Of a DNA stretch of 64,000 nucleotides, positions 34,500 to 45,303 are shown piece after piece. Below the pieces are notes generated by a model. The model did no database searches, had not been told where the DNA came from, and saw nothing but the letters and a program-made list of their open reading frames with translations. Position 1 is the stretch's first letter. Each line of letters begins with the position of its first letter. Source of the DNA: Gemmatimonadota bacterium (GTDB lineage: Bacteria; Gemmatimonadota; Gemmatimonadetes; Longimicrobiales; Gaopeijiaceae). The position numbers and the translations under genes were made by a program. Location: contig JAJDXM010000050.1 of assembly GCA_022823225.1 (NCBI GenBank), positions 1 to 64,000 on the forward strand, in the 5' to 3' direction.

Positions 34500-36942
34500 C
34501 GGTTTCCTCCTTCACTCTCGTGAGCACTCTCCGGAAGGCCTTGTCGACCTCCCTGTCCGTCAGGGTCCGGCCACGCGCGCGGAAACGCAAGCGCACGGCC
34601 AGAGAACGGGACCCCGGCGGCAGGTCGCCACCTTCGTAAAGATCGAAGAGCTCCACCGCTTCGAGGAGCTGCCCGCCCCCCGCACGGGCCGACCTCAGCA
34701 CATCCCCCGCGGCGGCCCCGACCGGGAGGAGAAAGGCCACATCGCGCTGCGACGCCGGATGTCCCGGCAGCTCGCTGGCGGTCGCGGCGGCCTTCGGCGC
34801 GGGGCGATCCGGAAGCACCACCTCGGCGCCCACCACCGCCCCCGCCCAGCGCGGCAGGTCCATCGCGGCGGGCGCGATCTCGCCCCCCCATCCCACGATC
34901 TCGCCACCCGGCCCACGGACGGCGTACCACCGTCCCGGCACGAACAGCCCTCCCACGCGCCGCGGCAGCTCGGGCCCGTTCTCACCCGCGCCGCCACACG
35001 GCACGACGCGCCATTCGTGCGAGACCTCCGTCGCGATCAACTCCAGAACCCTCGCGATGTCGTACACGTCGAAGCCGTCGCCCGCATCCGACCACTGCAC
35101 CGGGGCGCGGCGGCCGGTCAGTACGGCCGCGACCCGCGCGGATTCGGCAGGGGGGCCCTCCGGCGCCGGGGCAAAGGCGGTGCCCAGCTCGAAGAGCCTC
35201 ACGTCGCGCACGCCGCGGGCCATGTTGCGCTCAACGTGGCCGAGCACCCCGGTCAGGCGGTCTCGGCGCAGAGCGCTCTCTTCCGCCGACATCGGGTTGA
35301 GCAGCGCCACGTCGCCCGAGCCGGCGGGACCGAGCGCGGGCGTCTGGGCTTCGCTGATTCCGTCGGCGGCCAGAAGAGCGCGCAGACGGTCTTCCAGCTG
35401 GAAGAGCGGGTGGTCGGGCACGGTGCCGGGGCGGAAGGGCGCGAGCGCCTCCGGAAAGGTGTCGTACCCGTAGGCGCGCGCCACTTCCTCGATGAGGTCG
35501 ACCTCGCGCAGGGTATCGTAGCTGCGGTGCCCCGGCACGAGGAATTCGAGTGCGTCGCCCGCGTCGCCCGCCTGCTCCACCACCTCGTAGCCGAGCGGGA
35601 GGAGGAGGCGAACAATCTCGCCCGAGGTGAAGCCGACCCCGAGGAGGTGCTTCACGCGCCCAGGACGCAGCGTGACCCGGGGCTGTTTCCACGGGACGGG
35701 ACAGGCATCGATGATCTCGCCGTCGAGCCGTCCTCCCGCCGTCGCCACGATCAGCGCGGCGGCCCTGCGGACGGCCGTTTCCATCGTGGTGGGATCGACG
35801 CCCCGTTCGAAGCGGTAGCTCGCGTCCGTGGACATGCCGAGCGCGCGCCGCGTCGCCCGGACCTGCTTCGGCTCGAAGAGCGCGCACTCCAGCAGAATGT
35901 CGCGCGTCGCCTCCGAGACCTCGCTGTCGCGTCCCCCCATGACGCCGGCGATCGCCACGGGCCGGTGCGCGTCGCGGATCATCAGCATCTCGGGTGTGAC
36001 GGACCGCTCCTCCCCGTCCAGCGTCACCAGCGCTTCGCCGGGGTTGGCCCGGCCCACTACGATGGTGGCATCGTCGAGCCGGGCCAGGTCGAATGCGTGA
36101 AGCGGCTGCCCCAATTCGAGCATGACGTAGTTGGTTGCATCCACGACGTTGTTGACCGGGCGCGCCCCCGCCGCCCGCAGGCGGTCCGTGAGCCAGCGCG
36201 GCGAATCGCCCACGGCAACCCCCCGGATGACCGCTCCGAGGTAGCGCGGACAGAGTGCCGGATCCTCGATCGCGATCCCGACGCCCGCCGATGTGCTCTC
36301 CGAGCCCCCGCGCGCGAAGCCGGGGTCGACGCCCGAACCGCCGCCGGAACCGTCCGCGCCCAGGGGGAATGCCGGAAGCTCGATCGCCGCCTGCCCCTCC
36401 GGGTGCAGCTCCCGCGCGATCCCGACGTGCGAGAGCAGGTCGCCGCGATTGGGCGTCACCTCGACATCGAAGCGGTGGTCCGCAAGCCCCGCCGCCCTCG
36501 CGAAGGATGCTCCCGCTTCGTACTCCCCCTCCAGAAGCATGATCCCCGCGTGGTCCTCGCCGAGACCCAGCTCGCTCTCCGAACAGAGCATTCCCTGGCT
36601 GACCTCGCCCCGGATCTTGCGCTTTCCGATCCTGAATCCGCCCGGCAGGACGGCGCCGACCGGCGCAAACGGATAGAATGCGCCTTCGTGCACCACGGGC
36701 GCGCCGCAAACCACCGGCACCTCGCCCTCCGGCCCGGCGACGCGGCACAGCGTCAGCCGGTCGGCGTTCGGGTGGGGCCGCGCCTCCAGCACCTGGCCGA
36801 TGACGACATCCCGGAGGCCCTCCGCGAGATCCTCGACATCCTCCACCGGCGATCCCCTCAGTGCGAGGCGCGCAATCGCTTGCCCGGGGGTCAGCTCAAA
36901 CCCCGGCGCCAGATCGCGGAGCCAGCGGTACGACACCTTCAT
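34480..36942 (-). CDS. pheT: Phenylalanine-tRNA ligase beta subunit
   Basis: An 820-residue subunit of the alpha2-beta2 synthetase. In order it has an N-terminal OB-fold tRNA-binding domain (VVIGQVLEARPHPNADRLTL), the B3/B4 editing region (RPVNNVVDATNYVMLELGQP), B5, the catalytic-like core (EVARAYGYDTFPEAL) and the C-terminal ferredoxin-like anticodon-binding domain (LRFRARGRTLTDREVDKAF). The ATG at 36942 overlaps the pheS stop (ATGA). Full length. Confidence 0.97.
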   Translation of the reverse strand: MKVSYRWLRDLAPGFELTPGQAIARLALRGSPVEDVEDLAEGLRDVVIGQVLEARPHPNADRLTLCRVAGPEGEVPVVCGAPVVHEGAFYPFAPVGAVLPGGFRIGKRKIRGEVSQGMLCSESELGLGEDHAGIMLLEGEYEAGASFARAAGLADHRFDVEVTPNRGDLLSHVGIARELHPEGQAAIELPAFPLGADGSGGGSGVDPGFARGGSESTSAGVGIAIEDPALCPRYLGAVIRGVAVGDSPRWLTDRLRAAGARPVNNVVDATNYVMLELGQPLHAFDLARLDDATIVVGRANPGEALVTLDGEERSVTPEMLMIRDAHRPVAIAGVMGGRDSEVSEATRDILLECALFEPKQVRATRRALGMSTDASYRFERGVDPTTMETAVRRAAALIVATAGGRLDGEIIDACPVPWKQPRVTLRPGRVKHLLGVGFTSGEIVRLLLPLGYEVVEQAGDAGDALEFLVPGHRSYDTLREVDLIEEVARAYGYDTFPEALAPFRPGTVPDHPLFQLEDRLRALLAADGISEAQTPALGPAGSGDVALLNPMSAEESALRRDRLTGVLGHVERNMARGVRDVRLFELGTAFAPAPEGPPAESARVAAVLTGRRAPVQWSDAGDGFDVYDIARVLELIATEVSHEWRVVPCGGAGENGPELPRRVGGLFVPGRWYAVRGPGGEIVGWGGEIAPAAMDLPRWAGAVVGAEVVLPDRPAPKAAATASELPGHPASQRDVAFLLPVGAAAGDVLRSARAGGGQLLEAVELFDLYEGGDLPPGSRSLAVRLRFRARGRTLTDREVDKAFRRVLTRVKEETGVEPRS

Positions 36943-37949
36943 GCGAACTGCCGCAGGAAGCGCATGTCGTTCTCGTAGAAGAGCCTCAGGTCGCTGACCC
37001 CGTGGCGCAGCATCGCGGCGCGGGCCGGCCCCATTCCGAAGGCCCACCCGGTGTAGCGCTCGGAATCGTATCCCACGTTCTCGAGTACGGCCGGGTCGAC
37101 CATGCCGGCCCCCATCACCTCGATCCAGTCGGTCGTCTCCCGGCTGCCGTCATCGCGCACGATCACCCGCTTGACGTCCACCTCGGCGGAAGGTTCGGTG
37201 AACGGGAAGAAGGACGGCCGGAAGCGCACCTCGGTCCCCGGGCCCCAGAAACGCCGTCCGAACTCGGCCAGTGTGGCCTTGAGGTCCACGAAGGTGACCC
37301 CTTCGTCGACCACGAGCCCCTCGATCTGGGCGAAGGCGGGCGTGTGCGTCGCATCGTAGGTGTCGCGGCGGTACACCATCCCGGGCGCCACGATGCGGAT
37401 CGGCGGCGGATAGCGCTCCATGGTGCGGATCTGCACCGGCGAGGTGTGGCTCCTGAGCAGCAGGCCCGGGGCCAGGTAAAGGGTGTCCTGCTCGTCCGCC
37501 GCCGGATGGTCCAGCGGGGTGTTGAGGGCCACGAAGTTGTACCACTCGGTGTCCACCTCGGGGCCGCGCGCCCGCGTGAACCCGAGGCTGCGGAAGATCG
37601 CCCAGATGTCGTCGACGACCCGGCTCACCGGGTGAATCGTTCCCCGCCACTTGCGGCGCGCGGGCAGCGTGAGGTCGACGTGTGCCGGATCCGCTTCCGC
37701 CAGCGCGGCCAGTTCGCGGCTCCGCTCATCGAGCGCCTTCTCCAGGGTCTTCCGCGTGCGGTTGGCCGCCGCCCCGGCTGCCGGGCGATCGGCCGGGTCG
37801 ATGGTGCCCAGCTTTCGCAGCAACCCGGAGACCAGCCCCTCCCGGCGACCGAGGTAGCGTACCCGAACCCGCTCGAGCGCCCCGCCGTCCTTCGCCTCGC
37901 GGACAGCCGCTAGGGCTTGCCGCTCAAGTCCGGCAAGCTCCTCGATCAT
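36939..37949 (-). CDS. pheS: Phenylalanine-tRNA ligase alpha subunit
   Basis: A 336-residue class II aminoacyl-tRNA synthetase subunit that carries the active site. An N-terminal coiled coil (residues about 1-80) is followed by the catalytic domain: HPVSRVVDDIWAIFRSLGF, TEWYNFVALNTPLDHPA, LLRSHTSPVQIRTM and motif 3 in GMGPARAAMLRHGV. The order rplT-pheS-pheT places it in the classic translation operon. Confidence 0.97.
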   Translation of the reverse strand: MIEELAGLERQALAAVREAKDGGALERVRVRYLGRREGLVSGLLRKLGTIDPADRPAAGAAANRTRKTLEKALDERSRELAALAEADPAHVDLTLPARRKWRGTIHPVSRVVDDIWAIFRSLGFTRARGPEVDTEWYNFVALNTPLDHPAADEQDTLYLAPGLLLRSHTSPVQIRTMERYPPPIRIVAPGMVYRRDTYDATHTPAFAQIEGLVVDEGVTFVDLKATLAEFGRRFWGPGTEVRFRPSFFPFTEPSAEVDVKRVIVRDDGSRETTDWIEVMGAGMVDPAVLENVGYDSERYTGWAFGMGPARAAMLRHGVSDLRLFYENDMRFLRQFA

Positions 37950-38001
37950 CGCCGTGCCCCGAGGCGCGCGAACGACAAGGCGCCGAGACGCGTGCGCGCC
38001 G

Positions 38002-38361
38002 TCAGTTGCTCAGCGCCGACTTCGCCCGGTTGGCCAGCGACGCAAAGGCGTCGGGGCTCCGGACGGCAAGGTCGGCCAGCGCCTTGCGGTCGAGTTCGAC
38101 GCCCGCGCGCCGCAGCCCGTTCATGAAACGGGAATATGAAAGATCGTTCTGGCGGGCGGCGGCGTTGATCCTCGTGATCCAGAGGCGGCGAAAGTTCCGC
38201 TTCTTCTTGCGACGGTCGCGGTAGGCGTGCTCCCACCCCTTCTCGACCGCGTCCTTGGCCGTCTTGTACAGATTCTTGCGGCCCCCGAAGTAGCCCTTGG
38301 CATGGCGGAGGACCTTCTTCTTCCGCTTGTTGCGCGCGACCGAATGAGTAGAGCGCGGCAT
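38002..38361 (-). CDS. rplT: 50S ribosomal protein L20
   Basis: A 119-residue basic 23S rRNA-binding protein. [20 protein letters not shown] and [20 protein letters not shown] are family signatures. In several bacteria L20 represses its own operon by binding the rpmI leader. It lies 29 nt after rpmI. Confidence 0.97.
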   Translation of the reverse strand: MPRSTHSVARNKRKKKVLRHAKGYFGGRKNLYKTAKDAVEKGWEHAYRDRRKKKRNFRRLWITRINAAARQNDLSYSRFMNGLRRAGVELDRKALADLAVRSPDAFASLANRAKSALSN

Positions 38362-38390
38362 CGTCTATCGTCTCCTTGCATTCCCTTGGA

Positions 38391-38588
38391 TCAGGTCCCT
38401 GGAAGCATCCGGCGCACGCGGCGCGCGTCGGCCTCGGACGCGAGCGTCCTGGTACGCAGCCGACGCTTCCGCTTCCGCTTCTTCTTGGTCAGGATATGCG
38501 ACTTGTAGGCCCGCATCCGCACCAGCTTGCCCTTTCCGGTCCTGCGAAAGCGCTTCGCGGCGCCTCTGTTCGATTTCATCTTCGGCAT
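38391..38588 (-). CDS. rpmI: 50S ribosomal protein L35
   Basis: A 65-residue very basic ribosomal protein: [20 protein letters not shown], then [16 protein letters not shown]. It lies only 7 nt after infC and ahead of rplT, the standard infC-rpmI-rplT order. Confidence 0.97.
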   Translation of the reverse strand: MPKMKSNRGAAKRFRRTGKGKLVRMRAYKSHILTKKKRKRKRRLRTRTLASEADARRVRRMLPGT

Positions 38589-38595
38589 GGGTCTT

Positions 38596-39111
38596 CTAGT
38601 TCTTGACGGGGGTCAGGATCATCGACATCTGACGGCCCTCGAAGTTGGGGTACTGCTCGACCTTCGCCCATTCGCTCAGATCGCTGGTCACGCGCAGAAG
38701 AACCTCGCGTCCGAGTTCCGGGTGAGTCACCTGGCGGCCCCGGAACATCATCGTGAGCTTCACCTTGTTCCCTTCCTGCAGGAAACGCCGGGCGTGGCGG
38801 AGCTTGAACTCGTAGTCGTGATCCTCGATTCCCGGTCGGAACTTCACCTCCTTGATCTGGACGGTGTGCTGTTTCCTGCGCGCTTCCCGCGCGGCGCGGG
38901 CGGCCTTGTACTTGTACTTCCCGTAATCCATCATGCGCACCACGGGCGGCCGGGAATCGGGAGCGACCTCCACCAGGTCGAGCCCCCGCTGGGCGGCCCG
39001 GGTGCGTGCTTCGTCCAGGGAAACGATTCCGATCTGGCCACCGCCCTCATCGATCAGACGGATGGGGCTGATTCGGATCTGTTCGTTCACCCGGACGCGT
39101 TTTTCTGCGAT
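38596..39111 (-). CDS. infC: Translation initiation factor IF-3, apparently starting at AUC
   Basis: A 171-residue factor that keeps ribosomal subunits apart and proofreads start codons. The N-domain shows [20 protein letters not shown], and the linker and C-domain follow ([34 protein letters not shown]). The strong ribosome site GGAAGGAG lies 8 nt upstream of an in-frame ATC at 39111, whereas the next possible start, GTG at 39090, has no such site. A rare AUU/AUC start is the known device by which IF-3 limits its own synthesis, so I place the start at ATC; a GTG start would give 164 residues. Confidence 0.9.
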   Translation of the reverse strand: MAEKRVRVNEQIRISPIRLIDEGGGQIGIVSLDEARTRAAQRGLDLVEVAPDSRPPVVRMMDYGKYKYKAARAAREARRKQHTVQIKEVKFRPGIEDHDYEFKLRHARRFLQEGNKVKLTMMFRGRQVTHPELGREVLLRVTSDLSEWAKVEQYPNFEGRQMSMILTPVKN

Positions 39112-39298
39112 CTTGGAGTCTCCTTCCTAATGGAAAAGCCCGGAATTCCCGGGCCTTGCGACCTGCCATGGCGCGTCACGGCGCCTCGACACGGGAACCC
39201 GGAAGCCCTTCGAACTGCTTGGGTGAGAGGGGGTCAGTCCTCTACTTCCTGACTTGTTACAGATCTTAACCATCGCGGTTTTGATGGCCTGGTGTCAA
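39112..39298 (-). promoter_or_regulatory. infC leader with terminator-like hairpin and promoter candidate
   Basis: At 39136-39157 the minus-strand RNA can form an 8-bp GC-rich hairpin (AAGGCCCGG / CCGGGCTT, one bulged base) followed by TTTTCC and then by the infC ribosome site. This is what a transcription attenuator or leader terminator would look like. About 135 nt further upstream a perfect TTGACA (39298-39293) may be the -35 box; no good -10 box lies at the ideal distance. Confidence 0.5.
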
Positions 39299-39316
39299 GT
39301 CGCAGTTCGCGGATCG

Positions 39317-40222
39317 CTACAGCGGGGGAGGCCACGGCGTGCGGGTCACCCTGCCGAGGGGCTGTTCCTCGCGGCCCGGGCGGAACGCCTGCCGCTCGGC
39401 CATGTCGTAGCGGTCCCCCGGCGCGAGGAAGTAGAAGAGGCCGCCGCCGTCGAGCGTCGCGTTGTGGTCGTAGATCACGGCGTAGCTCTGTCCCACGACC
39501 TCGAAGCGGTCGCCCTGGACGACAATGGCGGTATTCTCGTCCAGCCCGATCCCGAGGAGTTCCGGCTTGGCGCGGATCACCTCGACCATGTCGAAGTGAC
39601 GATTTCGCCTGAGGAGATGCTGGTCGATTCCCACGCCCTTCAGGAACCCGAGCCCGACCTCGTGGTCCCCCATCATGACCGTGTTGGTGCGGGTGTCGCC
39701 ACGCACCAGGTAGGACCCCTGGATCGACGCGCCCGCCGACGAACCGCCGATGACCCCGCCGCGCTCCAGGACCCCCCAGAGCGCTTCGTGCGTCTTCGTG
39801 TCGAGGTAGGAGTCCGCCAGCCGCCACTGCCGCCCGCCGGTGAACCAGACTCCCCTGGCCCTCAGCAGCGGCTCCACGAAGGCGTCGGTGTCGGCGACCT
39901 CGGGATCGTAGGTGTGAAGGATGGTGATGTCGGTGGCTCCGGCGGCCTCGAAGGGTCTGCGGCCCCGGAAGTACTGATCGTAGCTCTCCCCTCCGCCGGC
40001 CGTCGGAATGATGACGATGGGCGCCGCGGGGCCGCCGGCAAGTTCGACGAAGCGCGCGAAGACGGCGGGATCGGACAGGGCGCCGCCAGCGACGATGAGG
40101 GTCCCGTTGGGGGGGCCGACCTCCTGGGCGCGGGACGGCGGGGGACTGACGGCGGCAAGCAGAGAGAGGAGGGTGGCGGTGACGCTGACCGGGGCAATGC
40201 TGCGCAGGGTGGCGGTCTTCAC
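39317..40222 (-). CDS. Secreted cyanophycinase-like peptidase (family S51)
   Basis: A 301-residue exported hydrolase. A signal peptide (SVTATLLSLLAAVSPPPSRA) is followed by the class I glutamine-amidotransferase-like S51 fold: NGTLIVAGGAL, then RGVWFTGGRQWRLADSYL and the nucleophile Ser in GGVIGGSSAGASIQGSYL. Family members cleave cyanophycin (Asp-Arg polymer) or Asp dipeptides. Extracellular location suggests scavenging rather than storage. GTG start. Followed 85 nt upstream on the same strand by a creatininase-like exported hydrolase. Confidence 0.88.
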   Translation of the reverse strand: MKTATLRSIAPVSVTATLLSLLAAVSPPPSRAQEVGPPNGTLIVAGGALSDPAVFARFVELAGGPAAPIVIIPTAGGGESYDQYFRGRRPFEAAGATDITILHTYDPEVADTDAFVEPLLRARGVWFTGGRQWRLADSYLDTKTHEALWGVLERGGVIGGSSAGASIQGSYLVRGDTRTNTVMMGDHEVGLGFLKGVGIDQHLLRRNRHFDMVEVIRAKPELLGIGLDENTAIVVQGDRFEVVGQSYAVIYDHNATLDGGGLFYFLAPGDRYDMAERQAFRPGREEQPLGRVTRTPWPPPL

Positions 40223-40307
40223 GGGCTTCGTTCCTTGTCGGAGGCGGTGGAGCGGCTCGGCGTGGCGAAAGTGGGGGGAGCGGGAGAAAGGCGCCAGTGC
40301 AGATCCC

Positions 40308-41246
40308 TCAACCCGTCCCGGGCGGACGCAACCGGTTCCAGCGCTCGATGAAGGCGACCGCGGCGTCCACGAAGGCCTCCGTCATCGCCCGGCCCCGCTC
40401 TGCGGAGGCCTCCCGTGGATCGCGCACGCCCCAGACGCCCGTGCTCGACATCTCCGCGGACGAAGTCCCCTTCCCCGTCTGCTCGGCCTTGAGGCCTTCC
40501 GCGAGGAACACCGCGAGGGCGGCCGGGTCGCCCGCGAGCACTTCGTCCACCATGGCCTCGAGGTGGGCCGGCATCGATACGTCGGCGGCGTACGCGGCCT
40601 CGAGATCGACCAGTTCGGGAATCAGGTAGAGCGACGCGGAGGTCTCGCCCGTTCCGCCGTGCCGGTCGAGCACGCGCGGCGACACCGCAGGTGCCGCGGC
40701 CGGCGACACGGTAAACGGACCCGCCACCGCGCCGAGGTCGACCGCGATTCCGGATGTCTCCTGGTTGATGCGGTCGACGATGAACGTCGTGATCGCGCGA
40801 TTGCCCCCGTGGGCGTTCAATATCAGAAATCGCTTGAAGCCATGATGTATAAGACTCTTGACCGCTTCAACATAGACTTCCTGTACCAGCGTCGACGGCA
40901 GGGTGACGGTTCCCGCAAAGCCCATGTGGTAGGGCGACTGTCCCGGGAGCAGAATCGGCGCCACGAGGACATCGGCGCGGAGTCCGATCAGCTTCGCCCG
41001 CTCCACCCCGTTGAGGTAGTCGGTGCCGATCGGGAGGTGCGTGCCGTGCTGCTCAAGCGCGGCGACCGGGATGACGACCATGTCGCTCCGGGTCAGAAGG
41101 TCCTCCACTTCGGGCCTGGTCATGTGCGGCAGGTAGTTGCGCACCTTCACGACGGGCGGCAGTTCGCTCGTCTGGGACGCGGCGGGCGGGACAACGGCCA
41201 GAGCGGCCAGGGGGATCAGCACAAGTAGCAGTCGGCGAGCAGTCAT
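40308..41246 (-). CDS. Secreted creatininase-family amidohydrolase
   Basis: A 312-residue exported metal-dependent amidohydrolase. A signal peptide (LLLVLIPLAALAVVPPAASQ) precedes the creatininase fold with metal-ligand strings ALEQHGTHLPIGTD and LILNAHGGNRA, and a later RHGGTGETSASLYL. Family members hydrolyse creatinine or cyclic amides or act in cofactor synthesis; an exported member points to nutrient scavenging. The ATG at 41246 has GGAG 7 nt upstream. Confidence 0.85.
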   Translation of the reverse strand: MTARRLLLVLIPLAALAVVPPAASQTSELPPVVKVRNYLPHMTRPEVEDLLTRSDMVVIPVAALEQHGTHLPIGTDYLNGVERAKLIGLRADVLVAPILLPGQSPYHMGFAGTVTLPSTLVQEVYVEAVKSLIHHGFKRFLILNAHGGNRAITTFIVDRINQETSGIAVDLGAVAGPFTVSPAAAPAVSPRVLDRHGGTGETSASLYLIPELVDLEAAYAADVSMPAHLEAMVDEVLAGDPAALAVFLAEGLKAEQTGKGTSSAEMSSTGVWGVRDPREASAERGRAMTEAFVDAAVAFIERWNRLRPPGTG

Positions 41247-41335
41247 CTTGACTCTCCATTTCCAGGGCTCGGAGGGGGGACCGCGAGGCGAGTGCGAATT
41301 GTGCGGGAAGCGACCCGGGCCGGCCACCCCGCCCG

Positions 41336-41373
41336 GCAAGAAAACGGGCCCGGGCGCTCCCGCGCCCGGGCCC
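41336..41373 (-). terminator. Intrinsic terminator after groEL
   Basis: A perfect 12-bp GC stem (GGGCCCGGGCGC / GCGCCCGGGCCC) with a 4-nt loop spans 41346-41373. On the minus strand it is followed by GTTTTCTTG. It lies about 105 nt past the groEL stop and is the clearest intrinsic terminator in the window. Confidence 0.75.
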
Positions 41374-41477
41374 TTCCCTTGCTGCCACCATCCGCGGCCT
41401 CTCCCCGCAGGGGGGAGCGGCCGCTCTCGCCCGGCGATCGGCGCCGGTCGCGGCGGCCGAGGTGCTTCCGGCAGCCG

Positions 41478-43109
<1,632 letters not shown>

Positions 43110-43130
43110 TTATCTCGTCTCCTGGGTGGG

Positions 43131-43427
43131 TTAGTTCACGATCGCCAGAACGTCCGACTCACGGAGAATCAGAAGCTGGTCTCCGTCCACGGTCACTTCG
43201 GTGCCGCTGTACTTCCCGTACAGCACGCGGTCGCCCTCTCCGACCTCCATCGGAATCCGGTCGCCGTCGTCGTTCAGCTTGCCCGGCCCCACGGCCACGA
43301 TCTCGCCTTCCTGGGGCTTTTCCTTGGCGGTGTCGGGGATGTACAGGCCACCCCGCATCTGCTCGCCCTCTTCCAGGGCCCGTACCACAACGCGATCCGC
43401 CAGGGGCTGGATCTTCTTTGCGGACAT
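43131..43427 (-). CDS. groS: Co-chaperonin GroES (10 kDa)
   Basis: A 98-residue heptameric lid for Gro[22 protein letters not shown] and the mobile-loop segment [20 protein letters not shown] are typical; it ends in [11 protein letters not shown]. The ATG at 43427 has AAGGAGGAG just upstream; the frame is open to 43514 but runs into the CIRCE region. First gene of the groES-groEL operon. Confidence 0.97.
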   Translation of the reverse strand: MSAKKIQPLADRVVVRALEEGEQMRGGLYIPDTAKEKPQEGEIVAVGPGKLNDDGDRIPMEVGEGDRVLYGKYSGTEVTVDGDQLLILRESDVLAIVN

Positions 43428-43503
43428 GCGCTCCTCCTTGGATGAATGGGTTGGTTGGGTTGCGGCCGGCCGCCTTGCGTCAGGGAGCCGTCCGCGCTTG
43501 TTG

Positions 43504-43530
43504 TTAGCACTCAAGATCGGAGAGTGCTAA
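43504..43530. promoter_or_regulatory. CIRCE element (HrcA operator) of groES-groEL
   Basis: TTAGCACTC-N9-GAGTGCTAA is an exact match to the CIRCE consensus, 77 nt upstream of the groES start. HrcA repression of chaperonin genes through CIRCE is established; hrcA itself is not in the window. A perfect TTGACA on the minus strand at 43570-43565 is a good -35 candidate, putting CIRCE just downstream of the promoter. Confidence 0.96.
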
Positions 43531-43668
43531 CACCGCACTGAACGGTGGCGGAACTTCCCGGGGATGTCAACACCCGGCGAGTCAGCCCCTGGTCATCGGT
43601 TCATCGCCCGGACAGCAGCAGCTTCATGAGCCGGATCAACGGCACTCCGGCGTCCGCCCGCCCCGCCG

Positions 43669-44454
43669 TCACCGGCCGGCCAGCCAGGCCCCTGCGATCC
43701 CAAGGCCCTCCAGGGTCAGGAACGGCTCGATCCGGTCCACCGATCCGGCGTGGGGGGCGATCACCGGTGCGAATCCGCCGGTCGCGACCACGAGGAGGTC
43801 GTCTGGCCGCCAGCTCTCGCGGATCCGCGCCACGATCCCGTCGACCGCGTCGACGGCCGAGTAGAACACGCCGCTCTGAATGCAGGTCTCGGTGCGCCGC
43901 CCGATCACGGTCCCGGGTGGCACCAGCTCGACGGTCGGCAGCTTCGCGGTGCTGCGCGCCAGCCAGTCGAGGCCAGCGCTCAGGCCCGGCGCGATCACGC
44001 CCCCCCTGAACACCCCGTCCGCCGTGATGCAGTCGAAGGTCGTCGCGGTGCCGAGGTCCACGGCGATGGTGTTGCGCCCGAAACGGGTCTTCGCGGCCAG
44101 GGTGTTCACGATCCGGTCGGCGCCAACCGTGCGCGGTTCCTCGACGTCGAGGCGAATGGGGAGTTCCGAGTCGGCCGTGACCATGTGGACTTCGCCGTCG
44201 ACGACGGCGGCCATGGCCTCGTGCAGGGTTCGGGTCACCGACGGCACCACCGACCCGATCACGCCCCGGCTGATGCAGCGGGCAGCTTCGGGCCGTTCCG
44301 AAAGCAGCGCATTGATGAGGACTCCGTACTCCGCGGCGGTTCGCGGCACCCGGGTGCTGACGCCCCAGTTCGCGAGCACGCGTCCGCCGGACAGGTCGAG
44401 GAGACCGAAGGCGGTTTCGGTGTTTCCAACGTCGGCTACCAGCTGGCAGTCCAT
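43669..44454 (-). CDS. coaX: Type III pantothenate kinase
   Basis: A 261-residue ASKHA-fold kinase making 4'-phosphopantothenate, the first step to coenzyme A. LVADVGNTETAFGL is the phosphate-binding motif, GADRIVNTLAAKTRFG the pantothenate site, and DLGTATTFDCI the catalytic Asp strand. It is the last gene of the secD-to-coaX cluster, 3 nt after birA, the common birA-coaX pairing. Confidence 0.95.
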   Translation of the reverse strand: MDCQLVADVGNTETAFGLLDLSGGRVLANWGVSTRVPRTAAEYGVLINALLSERPEAARCISRGVIGSVVPSVTRTLHEAMAAVVDGEVHMVTADSELPIRLDVEEPRTVGADRIVNTLAAKTRFGRNTIAVDLGTATTFDCITADGVFRGGVIAPGLSAGLDWLARSTAKLPTVELVPPGTVIGRRTETCIQSGVFYSAVDAVDGIVARIRESWRPDDLLVVATGGFAPVIAPHAGSVDRIEPFLTLEGLGIAGAWLAGR

Positions 44455-44457
44455 GTC

Positions 44458-45303
44458 TCAGCTCCAGGAATCGACGGTTCCCGCGATCACGCGCCAGCGG
44501 CGCCCCGCGCGGTCTCGCACCTCCAGCGACCCGTCCGCGCGCAGACCCACGGCCTCGGCCGCCAACCCCTCCACCGCGCGGGGGCCCTGGCTGGAATCTC
44601 GCACAACTCCGCTGACCGACAACGGTCGCGCGCCCAGCGCCGAGCGCGCGTTGAGGGCGTCCAGCTCGTCGGCGGGGATGCGGGCGGCGGGGTGCTTCCA
44701 CACCGTCGCGAGCGCGTCCAGCACCCGGGGCAGGACCGTGCCGCGCCCCACCCTGCGGCCTCTCTCCAGGCGCAGGGAAGTCGCCGGCGGCACCACGTCG
44801 GGGAGCTCGTCCCCATGGTGGTCAAGGTTCAGGCCGATCCCGGCCAGCACCGCGCCGGAGGCCCGTTCGCAGAGGATGCCGCCGACCTTGCGGCCGCCGA
44901 TCAGGAGATCGTTCGGCCACTTGACCTGGACCCGAACGCCCGGAGCGACCGTTTCGAGGGCCCGCGCCACGGCCAGACCGGCGCGAAGCGGAAGCGTCTC
45001 CACCCCGTCGGTCCACCCGCTGTGCGCGAAAGTGAACCACAGGCCCCACGGCGTGTCCGATTCCCAGCGCCGTCCCCTCCGCCCCCTGCCCCTCCATTGC
45101 CGGTCGGCCACGACGACGGCGGGGAGCGGCCGCCCGGCACCGGCAAGCTCCTTCGCCCGATCACTCGTCGAGGCGATCCGCGTGTGGAACTCGGCCGTTG
45201 CGACCCGGAGGCGCTCGGTCCAGGCCTCCACCGCGCGTCCCTCCCACATGGCGAGAAGGCTGCCGGGCGCGGGCCCGGCGGGGCGCGTCCCGGGCACCGT
45301 CAC
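44458..45303 (-). CDS. birA: Biotin-[acetyl-CoA-carboxylase] ligase (no DNA-binding domain)
   Basis: A ligase that attaches biotin to carboxyl carrier protein. GRGRRGRRWESD binds biotinyl-AMP, VKWPNDLLIGGRKVGGIL is the second signature, and a C-terminal SH3-like domain closes the protein. The N-terminal helix-turn-helix of E. coli BirA is missing, so it should not repress biotin genes. The GTG at 45303 forms a GTGA overlap with uppP, giving 281 residues; the ATG at 45249 (264 residues) is an alternative. Confidence 0.92.
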   Translation of the reverse strand: MTVPGTRPAGPAPGSLLAMWEGRAVEAWTERLRVATAEFHTRIASTSDRAKELAGAGRPLPAVVVADRQWRGRGRRGRRWESDTPWGLWFTFAHSGWTDGVETLPLRAGLAVARALETVAPGVRVQVKWPNDLLIGGRKVGGILCERASGAVLAGIGLNLDHHGDELPDVVPPATSLRLERGRRVGRGTVLPRVLDALATVWKHPAARIPADELDALNARSALGARPLSVSGVVRDSSQGPRAVEGLAAEAVGLRADGSLEVRDRAGRRWRVIAGTVDSWS

